Of a DNA stretch of 64,000 nucleotides, positions 18,176-26,664 are shown in pieces. The position numbers and the translations under genes were made by a program. Position 1 is the stretch's first letter. Each line of letters starts with the position of its first letter. The stretch spans positions 1,860,001 through 1,924,000 of the forward strand of contig NZ_CP139960.1 of assembly GCF_034424215.1 (NCBI RefSeq). Direction: 5' to 3'. Under the pieces are notes generated by a model. That model saw nothing but the letters and a program-made list of their open reading frames with translations. It was not told where the DNA came from and made no database searches. The DNA comes from Niabella yanshanensis (GTDB lineage: Bacteria > Bacteroidota > Bacteroidia > Chitinophagales > Chitinophagaceae).

Positions 18176-18769
18176 TTAAATAATCTTTTCTACCTGCATA
18201 TAGTTTAACTCTACCGGTGTTGAACGCCCGAATATCTTAACTATAACTTTCAATTTCTTCTTCTCATCATTTACCTCTTCAATAATACCATTAAAGTCGT
18301 TAAATGGTCCTTCTACTATCTTAATAGTTTCTCCCACGATGTAAGGCTCAACCATACTAACGCCACCCGCTTCATTCATTTCATCCATACGGCCCAGCAT
18401 CTTATTCACTTCAGCCTTACGTAATGAGATCGGGTTATCCTTTCCTAAAAAATGAATAACACTATTCGTTCCAACTACCAAATCACGTAAATCATCGCTC
18501 ATCTTACCATCCTGCACTTCAATCATCACATAACCTGGGTAGTAGTTTCTTTCGCGCATTACCTTCTTCCCATTCTGCACCTTGTATACTTTTTCAACAG
18601 GCAGGAACACCTGTTTAACTACTTTTTCGAATGGGCTGCGAGAAATTTCCTTATCCAGATACTCCTTAACCTTGCGCTCTTTACCGCTCACCACACGCAA
18701 CACGTACCATTTGGTATCCTGTTGTGGAGCAGCTTCTGCGGCATTATTATCAACAATATTCTCTACCAT
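18176..18769 (-). CDS. nusG: transcription termination/antitermination factor NusG
   Basis: NusG binds RNA polymerase, suppresses pausing and links transcription with Rho or the ribosome. The 197-residue product has the N-terminal NGN domain (KWYVLRVVSGKERKVKEYLD...FLPVEKV...YYPGYVMIEV) and a C-terminal KOW domain (GETIKIVEGPFNDFNGIIEE...LKVIVKIFGRSTPVEL). It starts 3 nt after the secE stop. In most bacteria rplK follows nusG; here a terminator and unrelated lipoprotein genes follow. Confidence 0.97.
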   Translation of the reverse strand: MVENIVDNNAAEAAPQQDTKWYVLRVVSGKERKVKEYLDKEISRSPFEKVVKQVFLPVEKVYKVQNGKKVMRERNYYPGYVMIEVQDGKMSDDLRDLVVGTNSVIHFLGKDNPISLRKAEVNKMLGRMDEMNEAGGVSMVEPYIVGETIKIVEGPFNDFNGIIEEVNDEKKKLKVIVKIFGRSTPVELNYMQVEKII

Positions 18770-18772
18770 TTC

Positions 18773-18970
18773 TTAGCTGTATAATATTTTGTACAAGAAG
18801 TTAAGGCCGCCACCCGCTAAAAAGTCCATAATCCAAACTAAAAGCGTAATGAGAATAGTAGCAACCAATACAATCATAGTAGATTGCTGTAACTGAGCCC
18901 AATCGGGCCAGGTTACTTTTTCAGCTAATTCTTTATAGCTATTCTTTAAATAATTGCCAAATTTGTTCAT
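18773..18970 (-). CDS. secE: preprotein translocase subunit SecE
   Basis: SecE is the small clamp of the SecYEG channel. The 65-residue product has the conserved amphipathic helix YLKNSYKELAEKVTWPDW followed by one membrane helix (MIVLVATILITLLVWIMDFLA), the single-helix form common outside enterobacteria. It lies between tRNA-Trp and nusG, as usual in Bacteroidota. Confidence 0.95.
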   Translation of the reverse strand: MNKFGNYLKNSYKELAEKVTWPDWAQLQQSTMIVLVATILITLLVWIMDFLAGGGLNFLYKILYS

Positions 18971-18978
18971 CTATAAAG

Positions 18979-19043
18979 TTTAAAGTTTAAGATTCAAGGT
19001 TTAAAGCTTGGCTATGCCATTTATCTAACTTTAAACTTTAAAC
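18979..19043. repeat. AT-rich inverted repeat between secE and tRNA-Trp
   Basis: GTTTAAAGTTTAA (from 18979) and TTAAACTTTAAAC (19031-19043) can pair over 13 bp with a loop of about 40 nt. The unit GTTTAAAG recurs within each arm. The whole lies in the intergenic spacer and no protein is encoded. Confidence 0.5.
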
Positions 19044-19062
19044 ATCAAACAACAAATGATTG

Positions 19063-19133
19063 CACGGGCACTAGGATTCGAACCCAGATCAACGGTTTTG
19101 GAGACCGGTATCCTACCATTGGACGATGCCCGT
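19063..19133 (-). tRNA. tRNA-Trp(CCA)
   Basis: The minus strand folds into a cloverleaf with acceptor ACGGGCA/TGCCCGT, anticodon CCA in the loop TCTCCAAAA, T loop TTCGAAT and discriminator G. Position between tuf and secE is the conserved Bacteroidota arrangement. Confidence 0.95.
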
Positions 19134-19139
19134 AAACTA

Positions 19140-19172
19140 ATTAGCTAATTAGCGAACTGCTAATTAGCTAAT
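19140..19172. repeat. perfect 13-bp inverted repeat between tuf and tRNA-Trp
   Basis: ATTAGCTAATTAG and CTAATTAGCTAAT are perfect complements around a 7-nt loop, so the tuf-tRNA-Trp transcript would carry a stable hairpin between the mRNA and the tRNA. There is no T run on the tuf side, which argues for a processing or stabilising stem instead of a terminator. Confidence 0.6.
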
Positions 19173-19198
19173 GTTTAGTATTTCAAAGAAATTAATTC

Positions 19199-20386
<1,188 letters not shown>

Positions 20387-20431
20387 TGTTATCTGTTTTT
20401 AAAGTTGTTTTTATATTCTTGTACGATACAG

Positions 20432-20439
20432 CAAATTTA
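20432..20439 (-). promoter_or_regulatory. possible internal -7 promoter element for tuf
   Basis: Minus-strand TAAATTTG matches TAnnTTTG 46 nt before the tuf ATG, downstream of tRNA-Thr(GGT). No TTG at the right spacing is seen, so this is tentative. Confidence 0.4.
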
Positions 20440-20486
20440 CTAAAAGCCTTGTTGTGTCGCATGTTTGTACTACTGTACACAGTTGG

Positions 20487-20558
<72 letters not shown>

Positions 20559-20647
20559 GTTTGTCTAAGCTGACAGCTGACTGTTGTAGGCTGACAGTTT
20601 TCATTCCATCGCTGTCATCCGTCATCTCATCTCTGTCATTTACAAAG

Positions 20648-20720
20648 AGCGGGAGACCGGGCTCGAACCGGCCACCTGAAGCTTGGAAGGCTACCGCTCT
20701 ACCAAATGAGCTACTCCCGC
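20648..20720 (-). tRNA. tRNA-Gly(TCC)
   Basis: Acceptor GCGGGAG/CTCCCGC, D arm GCTC/GAGC, anticodon TCC in CTTCCAA, T arm GCCGG/CCGGT-type stem with TTCGAGC loop, discriminator T. Confidence 0.95.
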
Positions 20721-20772
20721 TGATTAATTTTGAAGCTTAAATATAAGCAATCAAAATTCAAAGAACTAAATG

Positions 20773-20855
<83 letters not shown>

Positions 20856-20941
20856 GGTTAAGTTTAAAGTCCAAAGGTTTAAAAGTTAACAAGGAAATCC
20901 TTTTCAACTTATCAACAAATCAACTTGTCAACTAAGAAAAG

Positions 20942-21014
20942 AGCCGAAGAAGGGAGTCGAACCCGCGACCTGCTGATTACAAATCAGCTGCTCTACCAAC
21001 TGAGCTACTTCGGC
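20942..21014 (-). tRNA. tRNA-Thr(TGT), first gene of the tRNA-tuf unit
   Basis: Same cloverleaf as the copy at 1036-1108, with anticodon TGT and acceptor GCCGAAG/CTTCGGC. The T stem here is GCGGG/CCCTT, which leaves one C-T mismatch. It lies about 80 nt downstream of a consensus promoter. Confidence 0.95.
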
Positions 21015-21095
21015 TTTTAAATAAAGAACTAAATTTTTCAGATTTTCCGCTATTCTGTAGCTATACAATTAATAGCACCCTCAAAATTTGGAAGG

Positions 21096-21125
21096 CAAAA
21101 GTAGGGGGAATTTTCCAAACCTCAA
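21096..21125 (-). promoter_or_regulatory. consensus Bacteroidota promoter of the tRNA-tuf-secE-nusG unit
   Basis: On the minus strand TTG (21125-21123), exactly 19 nt, then TACTTTTG (21103-21096): a perfect TTG-N19-TAnnTTTG. The predicted start lies near 21090, about 75 nt before tRNA-Thr. Confidence 0.8.
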
Positions 21126-21212
21126 AATACCCAAACAATATTTTTATAAAAATTTATTAAGTCGCGTCTTTTTCCTTCTCTTACCTTAGAAAATGATTGT
21201 TAATCAACCTTT

Positions 21213-21446
21213 TTAAGAATAATTAGGGCTTGCAGTAACCGTATCTAACCGGGTAAAACAAAAGCCCAGGTTAAATCCTACATACAGGTTACGCCGCACA
21301 ATATCCCGAACTTTATTTACATCGCAAAAACAAGGTCGTATATTAACCATTTCCCGTAACAGCCTTTGCTCATAACCCCGGCGCAAAATCAGGCCGGGTT
21401 TATATCTTTCGTAAATATCCCTGCCAGCTGCTGAAATTGTCAGGTG
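21213..21446 (-). pseudogene. possible remnant of a beta-barrel protein C-terminus
   Basis: A 77-codon minus-strand frame with no plausible start reads ...GRDIYERYKPGLILRRGYEQ... and ends ...RRNLYVGFNLGFCFTRLDTV...SPNYS-stop. The end has the alternating pattern of an outer-membrane beta-strand, and codon choice resembles neighbouring genes. Just upstream, in another frame, ATG 21471 follows AAAGGAATT and opens nine codons before a stop, so a frameshifted gene relic is possible. No homologue is recognised. It may also be chance. Confidence 0.3.
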
Positions 21447-21668
21447 TTAAAGCAGCCGGTAAATTTCATAATTCCTTTAAAGCGACAATTTAATAAAAAC
21501 ACACATCGAAAATCTTCTATACAAAAATGCGTCAACTGTCAAGGAAGTATTTTACCACTCATCCCTTTTAACAATACAGATCAGATAAGCCACCCTATTT
21601 TTAGTGAAACCAAAATAGCGGGTATACCAGCCTGTTTAAAATAATAAATTCACAACACCAGAATCATC

Positions 21669-24125
21669 ATGCATATCCATCGACTGTTTAACAAACGCCT
21701 GTTACTGATCATTACAATAGTTTGCAGCAATTATATGCTTTTAGCCCAGCAAGGTTCCCTGAAAGGAAAGCTGGAAGGGCTAACAACAGGTGAGCTGCCT
21801 GTATTAAACCTGGTAACAGCAAAAGACTCCCAGTTAGTTAAAACAACCATTCCCGACTCTGCCGGTAAATATGAATTTAACCAGTTAAAAACCGGGAATT
21901 ACTTCCTGTATATAACCCATATCGGTTATCAATCCTATTATAGTAAACTTATTGATATCAGCAATCCTAGCCAGGAGATCAGCCTTCCCCCCATTCAAAT
22001 GACACCAAAAATAAACGAACTGGAATCCGTAAAAGTGTCGGCCGTCAGGCCATTCATACAAAGGAAAATTGATCGCGTAGTTGTCAATCCGGACGCATTG
22101 ATCAGCAATGCCGGCACTACCTCGCTGGATGTACTTGAAAAAGCGCCCGGGGTGCTGGTTGATATCGATGGTAACATTTCAATGAAAGGTAAATCGGGGG
22201 TGGTAGTATTCATCGATAATAAGCCTACCTATATGGCTGCAGGCGATCTGGCTAATTATTTACGTTCGCTGCCCTCCGGCTCTATCGATGCCATAGAACT
22301 GATGACTACCCCTCCGGCAGGCTATGATGCAGCGGGTAATGCAGGTATCATCAACATCAAGCTAAAAAAGAATACAGTAAGAGGACTAAACGCCGGTATC
22401 AACCTTAGCTATGGCCAGGGAAAATATTTACGCTCTAACAACAGCTTTAATTTCAACTATCGCGTTAACAAATTTAACCTCTTTAGCAATCTTAGCTGGA
22501 ATCAGAACAATAACTACCAGGACCTGACTATCAACAGGTATTACTACAAACCTGATGGAACTTACAATTCAGGCTTCTCTCAAAACTCTTATATAAAAAG
22601 AAAATCAACAGGTCAGAACGCCAGGGTGGGCGTAGACTATTACATGACTAAAAAGTCTACTATTGGTGCTGTACTATCGGGATTTATCAATCCCTTCAAA
22701 TCAGGCATACTCAACAATGCCCAGGTATTGAATGCGAATAATACCCCTACAGCCCTGATCAATGCAATAAGTGAATCTGACAGAAAATGGACAAACGGGA
22801 GCGCTAATCTAAACTACAGTTATAAAATAGACGAAAAAGGAAAAGAATTAACCGCCAATGCTGATTATATTACCTACCGTGCTAACCAAATACAAAGCCT
22901 CATCAATAGCAGCTTTACACCTGATCATTCACTAACTGATCAGTCCGTGCTGGAATCTACATTGCCGGCTACTATCAAAATACAAACAGCCAAGTTAGAT
23001 TATATTCATCCTTTGGAAAAAACAGGCAAGATAGAATTAGGCGTTAAAAGCAGCTTCGTTAATACCGATAACACAGCTTCCTTTTTTGATGTGGTGAATG
23101 GAATAAGTACCCCCAATTATGAGTTTTCCAATCGTTTTAAGTATAAGGAAAATATTAACGCCGGATACTTCAACTACTCCAGGGACTGGACCAAGCTATC
23201 CCTGCAATTGGGTATGCGGCTCGAAAATACCAGGATTGACGGGCACCAGTTAGGCAATCCGTTGATCGCAGATTCCGGCTTTACCAGAAACTATACCGGA
23301 CTGTTCCCTACCCTTTACCTGGCTTATCGTCCCGATAGTGCTCAAAAACACCAGTTCGGCTTCTCTTTAGGCAGAAGAATTGACAGGCCGGATTACCAGG
23401 ACCTGAATCCCTTCACCTACCCTATAGACCGGTTTACTTATTATGGCGGCAATCCTTTTCTGGTTCCCACCTATTCTTACAACCTGGAACTATCACATAC
23501 TTATAAAAACAAGATCACCACATCACTCGAATACAGTATTATTAAAAACCTGATACAGGAAACCAACGAACAAAAAGGCACCGTTTATTATAGCAGGCCC
23601 GGCAACTATGGTCAGCAAACGGTTTTCGGCCTTACCATAAACGGCAACCTGCAACCTTATAAATGGTGGACCTTACAGGTATATACTGAATTTAAAAACG
23701 TAGGGTTTGAGTCGATACTATATGGCCAGACACTGGATGAAAAAAGGTGGTATTGGTATGTGGGGCCAACCAACCAGTTTACGATAACTAAAAATTTAAG
23801 TGCCGAATTAGCCGGCTCTTATCAAACAAGAATATTGTCGGGACAATTCTTAACTATACCGGTATGGCAGGTGCGCACCGGTCTTTCGCAAAAGGTGCTG
23901 AAAGGAAATGGTACAGTACGATTGAATTTATCAGACGCTTTTTATACCAATCAACCAGGCGGGGATATCAGGAATATTGCCAACTCAAAAGCCAACTGGC
24001 TCAGCAAGCTGGATAGCCGTGTATTCACCATAAGCTTTGCGTACAGGTTTAACAAAGGCAAAACGCTTAACATACGCCAGTCTGGAGGCTCCGACTCGGA
24101 AAAGGGCAGGGTAAGAACCAGCTAA
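21669..24125 (+). CDS. TonB-dependent receptor-like outer membrane beta-barrel protein (OMP_b-brl_3 family)
   Basis: The 818-residue product has a signal peptide (to about SNYMLLAQ), a carboxypeptidase-like regulatory domain (GSLKGKLEG...GKYEFNQLKTGNYFLYITHIGYQSY), a plug domain (VVNPDALISNAGTTSLDVLEKAPGVLVDIDGNISMKGKSGVVVFIDNKPTY, then TTPPAGYDAAGNAGIINI) and a long barrel with the typical RIDRPDYQDLNPF and YYGGNPFLVPTYSYNLELS motifs. The substrate is unknown. It is plus-stranded and splits the rpsU-xerC-hpf cluster from the tRNA-tuf-secE-nusG block, which are neighbours in many Bacteroidota. No SusD partner or anti-sigma gene adjoins it. Confidence 0.92.
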   Translation: MHIHRLFNKRLLLIITIVCSNYMLLAQQGSLKGKLEGLTTGELPVLNLVTAKDSQLVKTTIPDSAGKYEFNQLKTGNYFLYITHIGYQSYYSKLIDISNPSQEISLPPIQMTPKINELESVKVSAVRPFIQRKIDRVVVNPDALISNAGTTSLDVLEKAPGVLVDIDGNISMKGKSGVVVFIDNKPTYMAAGDLANYLRSLPSGSIDAIELMTTPPAGYDAAGNAGIINIKLKKNTVRGLNAGINLSYGQGKYLRSNNSFNFNYRVNKFNLFSNLSWNQNNNYQDLTINRYYYKPDGTYNSGFSQNSYIKRKSTGQNARVGVDYYMTKKSTIGAVLSGFINPFKSGILNNAQVLNANNTPTALINAISESDRKWTNGSANLNYSYKIDEKGKELTANADYITYRANQIQSLINSSFTPDHSLTDQSVLESTLPATIKIQTAKLDYIHPLEKTGKIELGVKSSFVNTDNTASFFDVVNGISTPNYEFSNRFKYKENINAGYFNYSRDWTKLSLQLGMRLENTRIDGHQLGNPLIADSGFTRNYTGLFPTLYLAYRPDSAQKHQFGFSLGRRIDRPDYQDLNPFTYPIDRFTYYGGNPFLVPTYSYNLELSHTYKNKITTSLEYSIIKNLIQETNEQKGTVYYSRPGNYGQQTVFGLTINGNLQPYKWWTLQVYTEFKNVGFESILYGQTLDEKRWYWYVGPTNQFTITKNLSAELAGSYQTRILSGQFLTIPVWQVRTGLSQKVLKGNGTVRLNLSDAFYTNQPGGDIRNIANSKANWLSKLDSRVFTISFAYRFNKGKTLNIRQSGGSDSEKGRVRTS

Positions 24126-24161
24126 CATTTTAATAAATAACCCGCCGAAAAAAGCATTAAA

Positions 24162-24190
24162 AAAGCCCGTCGCTTTAAACGACGGGCTTT
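24162..24190. terminator. bidirectional terminator between the receptor gene and hpf
   Basis: An 11-bp stem AAAGCCCGTCG/CGACGGGCTTT with a 7-nt loop lies between convergent genes. The T run is good on the minus strand (after hpf) and weak on the plus strand. Confidence 0.82.
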
Positions 24191-24201
24191 CAGTATTTTA
24201 T

Positions 24202-24501
24202 TTAAGCAATCATTTTTTCTTTTCGTCTTTTAACCTGGTTTACCAAAGAATCAAAAGCGGCTTCAAATGACTCTTCAAAGGACTTACTGGTTGATTTAAC
24301 AAAGAAACTATGACGCGGCACATGTACTTTTATCTCTACAATTTTGTCTTTAATGTTATGCACCACGTTATCCAGTTTTAAAAAAACATCCGACTCAATA
24401 ATGCGATCATGAAACGTATTTAACTTCTCCATTTTTCGGCTCACTAATTCAATAAGTTTCTGATCGGCATTGAAATTAACCGTTTGAATGTTTACATTCA
24501 T
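24202..24501 (-). CDS. hpf: ribosome hibernation-promoting factor, short form
   Basis: HPF/RaiA proteins bind the 30S subunit in stationary phase and silence ribosomes. The 99-residue product has the beta-alpha fold (MNVNIQTVNFNADQKLIELVSRKMEKLNTFHDRI) and the basic C-terminal helix SFEEAFDSLVNQVKRRKEKM region, with no C-terminal dimerisation extension, so it is the short form. A TTG-N20-TAACTTTA promoter lies upstream, so it need not depend on the xerC transcript. Confidence 0.9.
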   Translation of the reverse strand: MNVNIQTVNFNADQKLIELVSRKMEKLNTFHDRIIESDVFLKLDNVVHNIKDKIVEIKVHVPRHSFFVKSTSKSFEESFEAAFDSLVNQVKRRKEKMIA

Positions 24502-24567
24502 AGTTCATATATTTAAGAGTGAATAATCGAAATAAATTCTTTTCAAAGAACTGCTTTAGCTATAAAC

Positions 24568-24598
24568 TAAAGTTACTAAAAACAACATCGATTCTCAA
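24568..24598 (-). promoter_or_regulatory. promoter of hpf
   Basis: Minus-strand TTG (24598-24596), 20 nt, TAACTTTA (24575-24568): one mismatch from TAnnTTTG, about 70 nt before the hpf ATG. Confidence 0.6.
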
Positions 24599-24629
24599 AA
24601 AAATATTTGCTAAAGTTTTTATATAAATT

Positions 24630-25538
24630 TCAAGCTTTGGGGTGAGCATTTTTATATACCTCTTTCAGCTTTTCGATGGTATTATGCGTGTAAACCTGGG
24701 TAGCCGCCAGGCTGGAATGCCCCAGTAATTCTTTAACCGCATTCAGCTCAGCTCCATTATTAACCATATGGGTAGCAAACGTGTGCCGTAGCACATGCGG
24801 ACTTTTTTTATCCAGCGTTGCAACTTCAGAAAGTAGCTTTTTAACCAGGAGATAGGCATATTTAGCGTACATCTTTTTACCCTTTTCCGTAACCATCAAT
24901 TCCGCTGACGGTTGCTCAAACTCCTTTCTTTTGAGCGCTATATATTCCCGGATATCTTGTAATACATTTTTGGTAAGCGGAATGCTGCGTTCTTTATTAC
25001 CCTTACCCAAAACTTTCAGTTGTTGCCTGCTAAAATCAACCTGACTTTCCTTAAGGTTAATCAGCTCGCTTAAACGCATACCAGTGGCATAAAAAAGTGT
25101 CATCAGCATTTTCTCATTCAGGGTTTTCCAGTCTTCTGTGGCAGCGCTAACCCTTTCCTTTAATATTGCAACATCATTTTCCTTAATAAATACTGGCAGG
25201 CGTCTACTCGTCTTGGGAGTAACAATTTTAGCCATAGGGTTGGCTTTTATATTCCCGTGTTTAAGATGATATTTAAAAAAAGATTTAAGCGTAGAGATCT
25301 TCCGGTTAATACTTCGTGAGGTAAGTTTATTTTCTTTGAGATCTGCCAACCAGCTCCTTATATGCTGATAATTCAGTTCAGTAAAAGCTACTCCATCAAA
25401 TACACGCAGTAAAAACAGGCTAAAATCTTTTAAATCGGTAGTATAAGCCAATATTGTATGTTGGGAAAACCTTTTTTCAAATTTCAGAAAATTGATAAAA
25501 GTATTGATTGGCTCGTTAAAGGTATCCGTATCAGGCAT
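24630..25538 (-). CDS. xerC: tyrosine recombinase, XerC type
   Basis: Xer recombinases resolve chromosome dimers at dif. The 302-residue product has an N-terminal SAM-like core-binding domain (about residues 8-95) and a catalytic domain with Arg in TGMRLSELINL, Lys in VLGKGNKERSIPL, HVLRHTFATHM, the second His in LLGHSSLAATQVYTH, and the nucleophile Tyr in that segment. It sits between rpsU and hpf as in other Bacteroidota, so it is the housekeeping Xer and not a mobile integrase. A terminator T run lies directly against its ATG. Confidence 0.93.
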   Translation of the reverse strand: MPDTDTFNEPINTFINFLKFEKRFSQHTILAYTTDLKDFSLFLLRVFDGVAFTELNYQHIRSWLADLKENKLTSRSINRKISTLKSFFKYHLKHGNIKANPMAKIVTPKTSRRLPVFIKENDVAILKERVSAATEDWKTLNEKMLMTLFYATGMRLSELINLKESQVDFSRQQLKVLGKGNKERSIPLTKNVLQDIREYIALKRKEFEQPSAELMVTEKGKKMYAKYAYLLVKKLLSEVATLDKKSPHVLRHTFATHMVNNGAELNAVKELLGHSSLAATQVYTHNTIEKLKEVYKNAHPKA

Positions 25539-25567
25539 AAAAAAAGTCCTACAATAATGTAGGACTG
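25539..25567 (-). terminator. terminator/attenuator between rpsU and xerC
   Basis: Minus-strand stem AGTCCTACA/TGTAGGACT (9 bp, ATAA-size loop) is followed by eight T that run directly into the xerC start codon (ATG 25538-25536). xerC would therefore need readthrough of this terminator, or a near-leaderless start. Confidence 0.8.
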
Positions 25568-25592
25568 CAATTTATTTAAAATCTTATTCTAA

Positions 25593-25790
25593 TTATAATT
25601 CGATTTTACCGCTGGCGATCTGCTGCTTGTAAACGGCTTTCAAAACCTCTCCACGACGTTTAACAGATGGCTTTGTAAAGCTCTGACGTTCACGCAATTG
25701 TAAAAGAACTTTAGATTTCTCAAATTTCTTCTTGTACTTTTTCAGCGCTTTATCAATGTTTTCGCAGTCTTTAGAATCAATAATTAACAT
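25593..25790 (-). CDS. rpsU: 30S ribosomal protein bS21
   Basis: bS21 is a small basic protein at the platform of the 30S subunit, near the 3' end of 16S rRNA. The 65-residue product has the family pattern MLIIDSKDCENIDKALKKYKKKFEKSKVL and FTKPSVKRRGEVLKA. Its leader holds a perfect consensus promoter and an AAAGGAGG Shine-Dalgarno, rare in this window. In Flavobacterium johnsoniae bS21 helps sequester the anti-SD and rpsU has a strong SD; feedback control of the same kind is a reasonable inference here. Confidence 0.96.
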   Translation of the reverse strand: MLIIDSKDCENIDKALKKYKKKFEKSKVLLQLRERQSFTKPSVKRRGEVLKAVYKQQIASGKIEL

Positions 25791-25800
25791 AATTTATATA

Positions 25801-25808
25801 CCTCCTTT
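25801..25808 (-). promoter_or_regulatory. strong Shine-Dalgarno of rpsU
   Basis: Minus-strand AAAGGAGG ends 10 nt before the rpsU ATG. It matches the anti-SD core fully, in contrast to tuf, hpf, secE and most other genes here, whose leaders lack it. Confidence 0.8.
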
Positions 25809-25827
25809 GGTAAATTTTTTGAGAGTG

Positions 25828-25857
25828 CAAAGATAGTATATTCTTTTTTACAAACAA
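25828..25857 (-). promoter_or_regulatory. consensus promoter of rpsU
   Basis: Minus-strand TTG (25857-25855), exactly 19 nt, TATCTTTG (25835-25828): a perfect TTG-N19-TAnnTTTG. The predicted start is near 25821, about 30 nt before the ATG. Confidence 0.82.
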
Positions 25858-25896
25858 ATATTTTGGATATTATGTTATTGTGTAGAAATTAGCGTC

Positions 25897-26493
25897 ATGT
25901 TTACCGGTATTATTGAAGCCTCAGGAATTGTAAAGAAAATAGCCATTGCGGGCAGTAACAAAACTTTTTGGATTGAAAGTCCTATTAGTCACGAGTTAAA
26001 GGTAGATCAAAGTATAAGTCATAACGGCGTATGCCTCACCGTTGAATCTGTAGCAGGAAGCATTCATTCGGTGACAGCCATTGACGAAACCCTGAATAAA
26101 ACCAACCTGGGCACTCTGAAGGAAGGAGATTTATTGAACCTGGAACGTTGTATGATCATGAACGGACGACTGGACGGGCATATTGTGCAGGGGCATGTAG
26201 ACGGCACGGCGCGATGTATTGAGGTAGCGGAAAAAGAAGGTAGCTGGGAGTATGTATTTCAGTTTGACGAAAAGTTTGCTCCGCTGATTATAGAAAAAGG
26301 ATCAGCCTGTGTTAACGGCATCAGCTTAACCGTTTTTCAGGTTAAAAGAAATAGTTTTAAGGTAGCAATCATCCCCTACACCTATAACCATACTAATATT
26401 AAACAGGTAACGGAAAACAGCATTGTCAATATTGAATTTGACGTGATAGGAAAATACATTATGCGTAGTAATGAACTGAATCAGCACAGTTAG
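25897..26493 (+). CDS. ribE: riboflavin synthase alpha subunit
   Basis: Riboflavin synthase dismutates two 6,7-dimethyl-8-ribityllumazine molecules to riboflavin. The 198-residue product has two lumazine-binding barrels: the first begins with the diagnostic MFTGIIEASGIVKKI and contains SISHNGVCLTVE; the second begins at GHIVQGHVDGTARCIE and contains GSACVNGISLTVFQV. The length is usual. It is divergent from rpsU; no FMN riboswitch is visible upstream. Confidence 0.96.
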   Translation: MFTGIIEASGIVKKIAIAGSNKTFWIESPISHELKVDQSISHNGVCLTVESVAGSIHSVTAIDETLNKTNLGTLKEGDLLNLERCMIMNGRLDGHIVQGHVDGTARCIEVAEKEGSWEYVFQFDEKFAPLIIEKGSACVNGISLTVFQVKRNSFKVAIIPYTYNHTNIKQVTENSIVNIEFDVIGKYIMRSNELNQHS

Positions 26494-26634
26494 CGTACAA
26501 ATTCGGTGATAAAAACCGAAACTGCGCAGTCCGAAACAATTACCTTTTTTTAAGCGAATAAACTACCGGCCATGGCTGCGGTTTCCTGCTTTTGTCCCCA
26601 GTCATTTTTTTTCAATATTATTTTTTTTGTTACA

Positions 26635-26642
26635 TATTTTTG
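26635..26642 (+). promoter_or_regulatory. -7 promoter element for the JmjC-like gene
   Basis: TATTTTTG followed by CAGC, 22 nt upstream of the ATG at 26665. The preceding T-rich stretch shows no properly spaced TTG. Confidence 0.5.
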
Positions 26643-26664
26643 CAGCTTGTTTAAATAAGAAGCA

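Larger units (their letters stand above)
21015..21668. other. 654-nt gene-free stretch between the tRNA cluster and the TonB receptor gene
   Basis: The tRNA-proximal part holds the tRNA-tuf promoter. The middle holds a 77-codon open stretch on the minus strand (21213-21446, described separately). The rest, to 21668, is AT-rich with no convincing gene; a plus-strand open stretch at 21444-21644 has no recognisable features or suitable start context. Confidence 0.6.

Noticed and set aside
21444-21644. 66-codon plus-strand frame before the TonB receptor gene
   Set aside because: No signal, domain or start context; composition resembles the AT-rich spacer.
24630-25538. Tyrosine recombinase as integrase of a mobile element
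   Set aside because: Its place between rpsU and hpf is the conserved location of the housekeeping XerC-type enzyme.
25800-25896. FMN riboswitch upstream of ribE
   Set aside because: The interval is under 100 nt, AT-rich and filled by the divergent rpsU promoter and SD; no RFN-type conserved segments are present.
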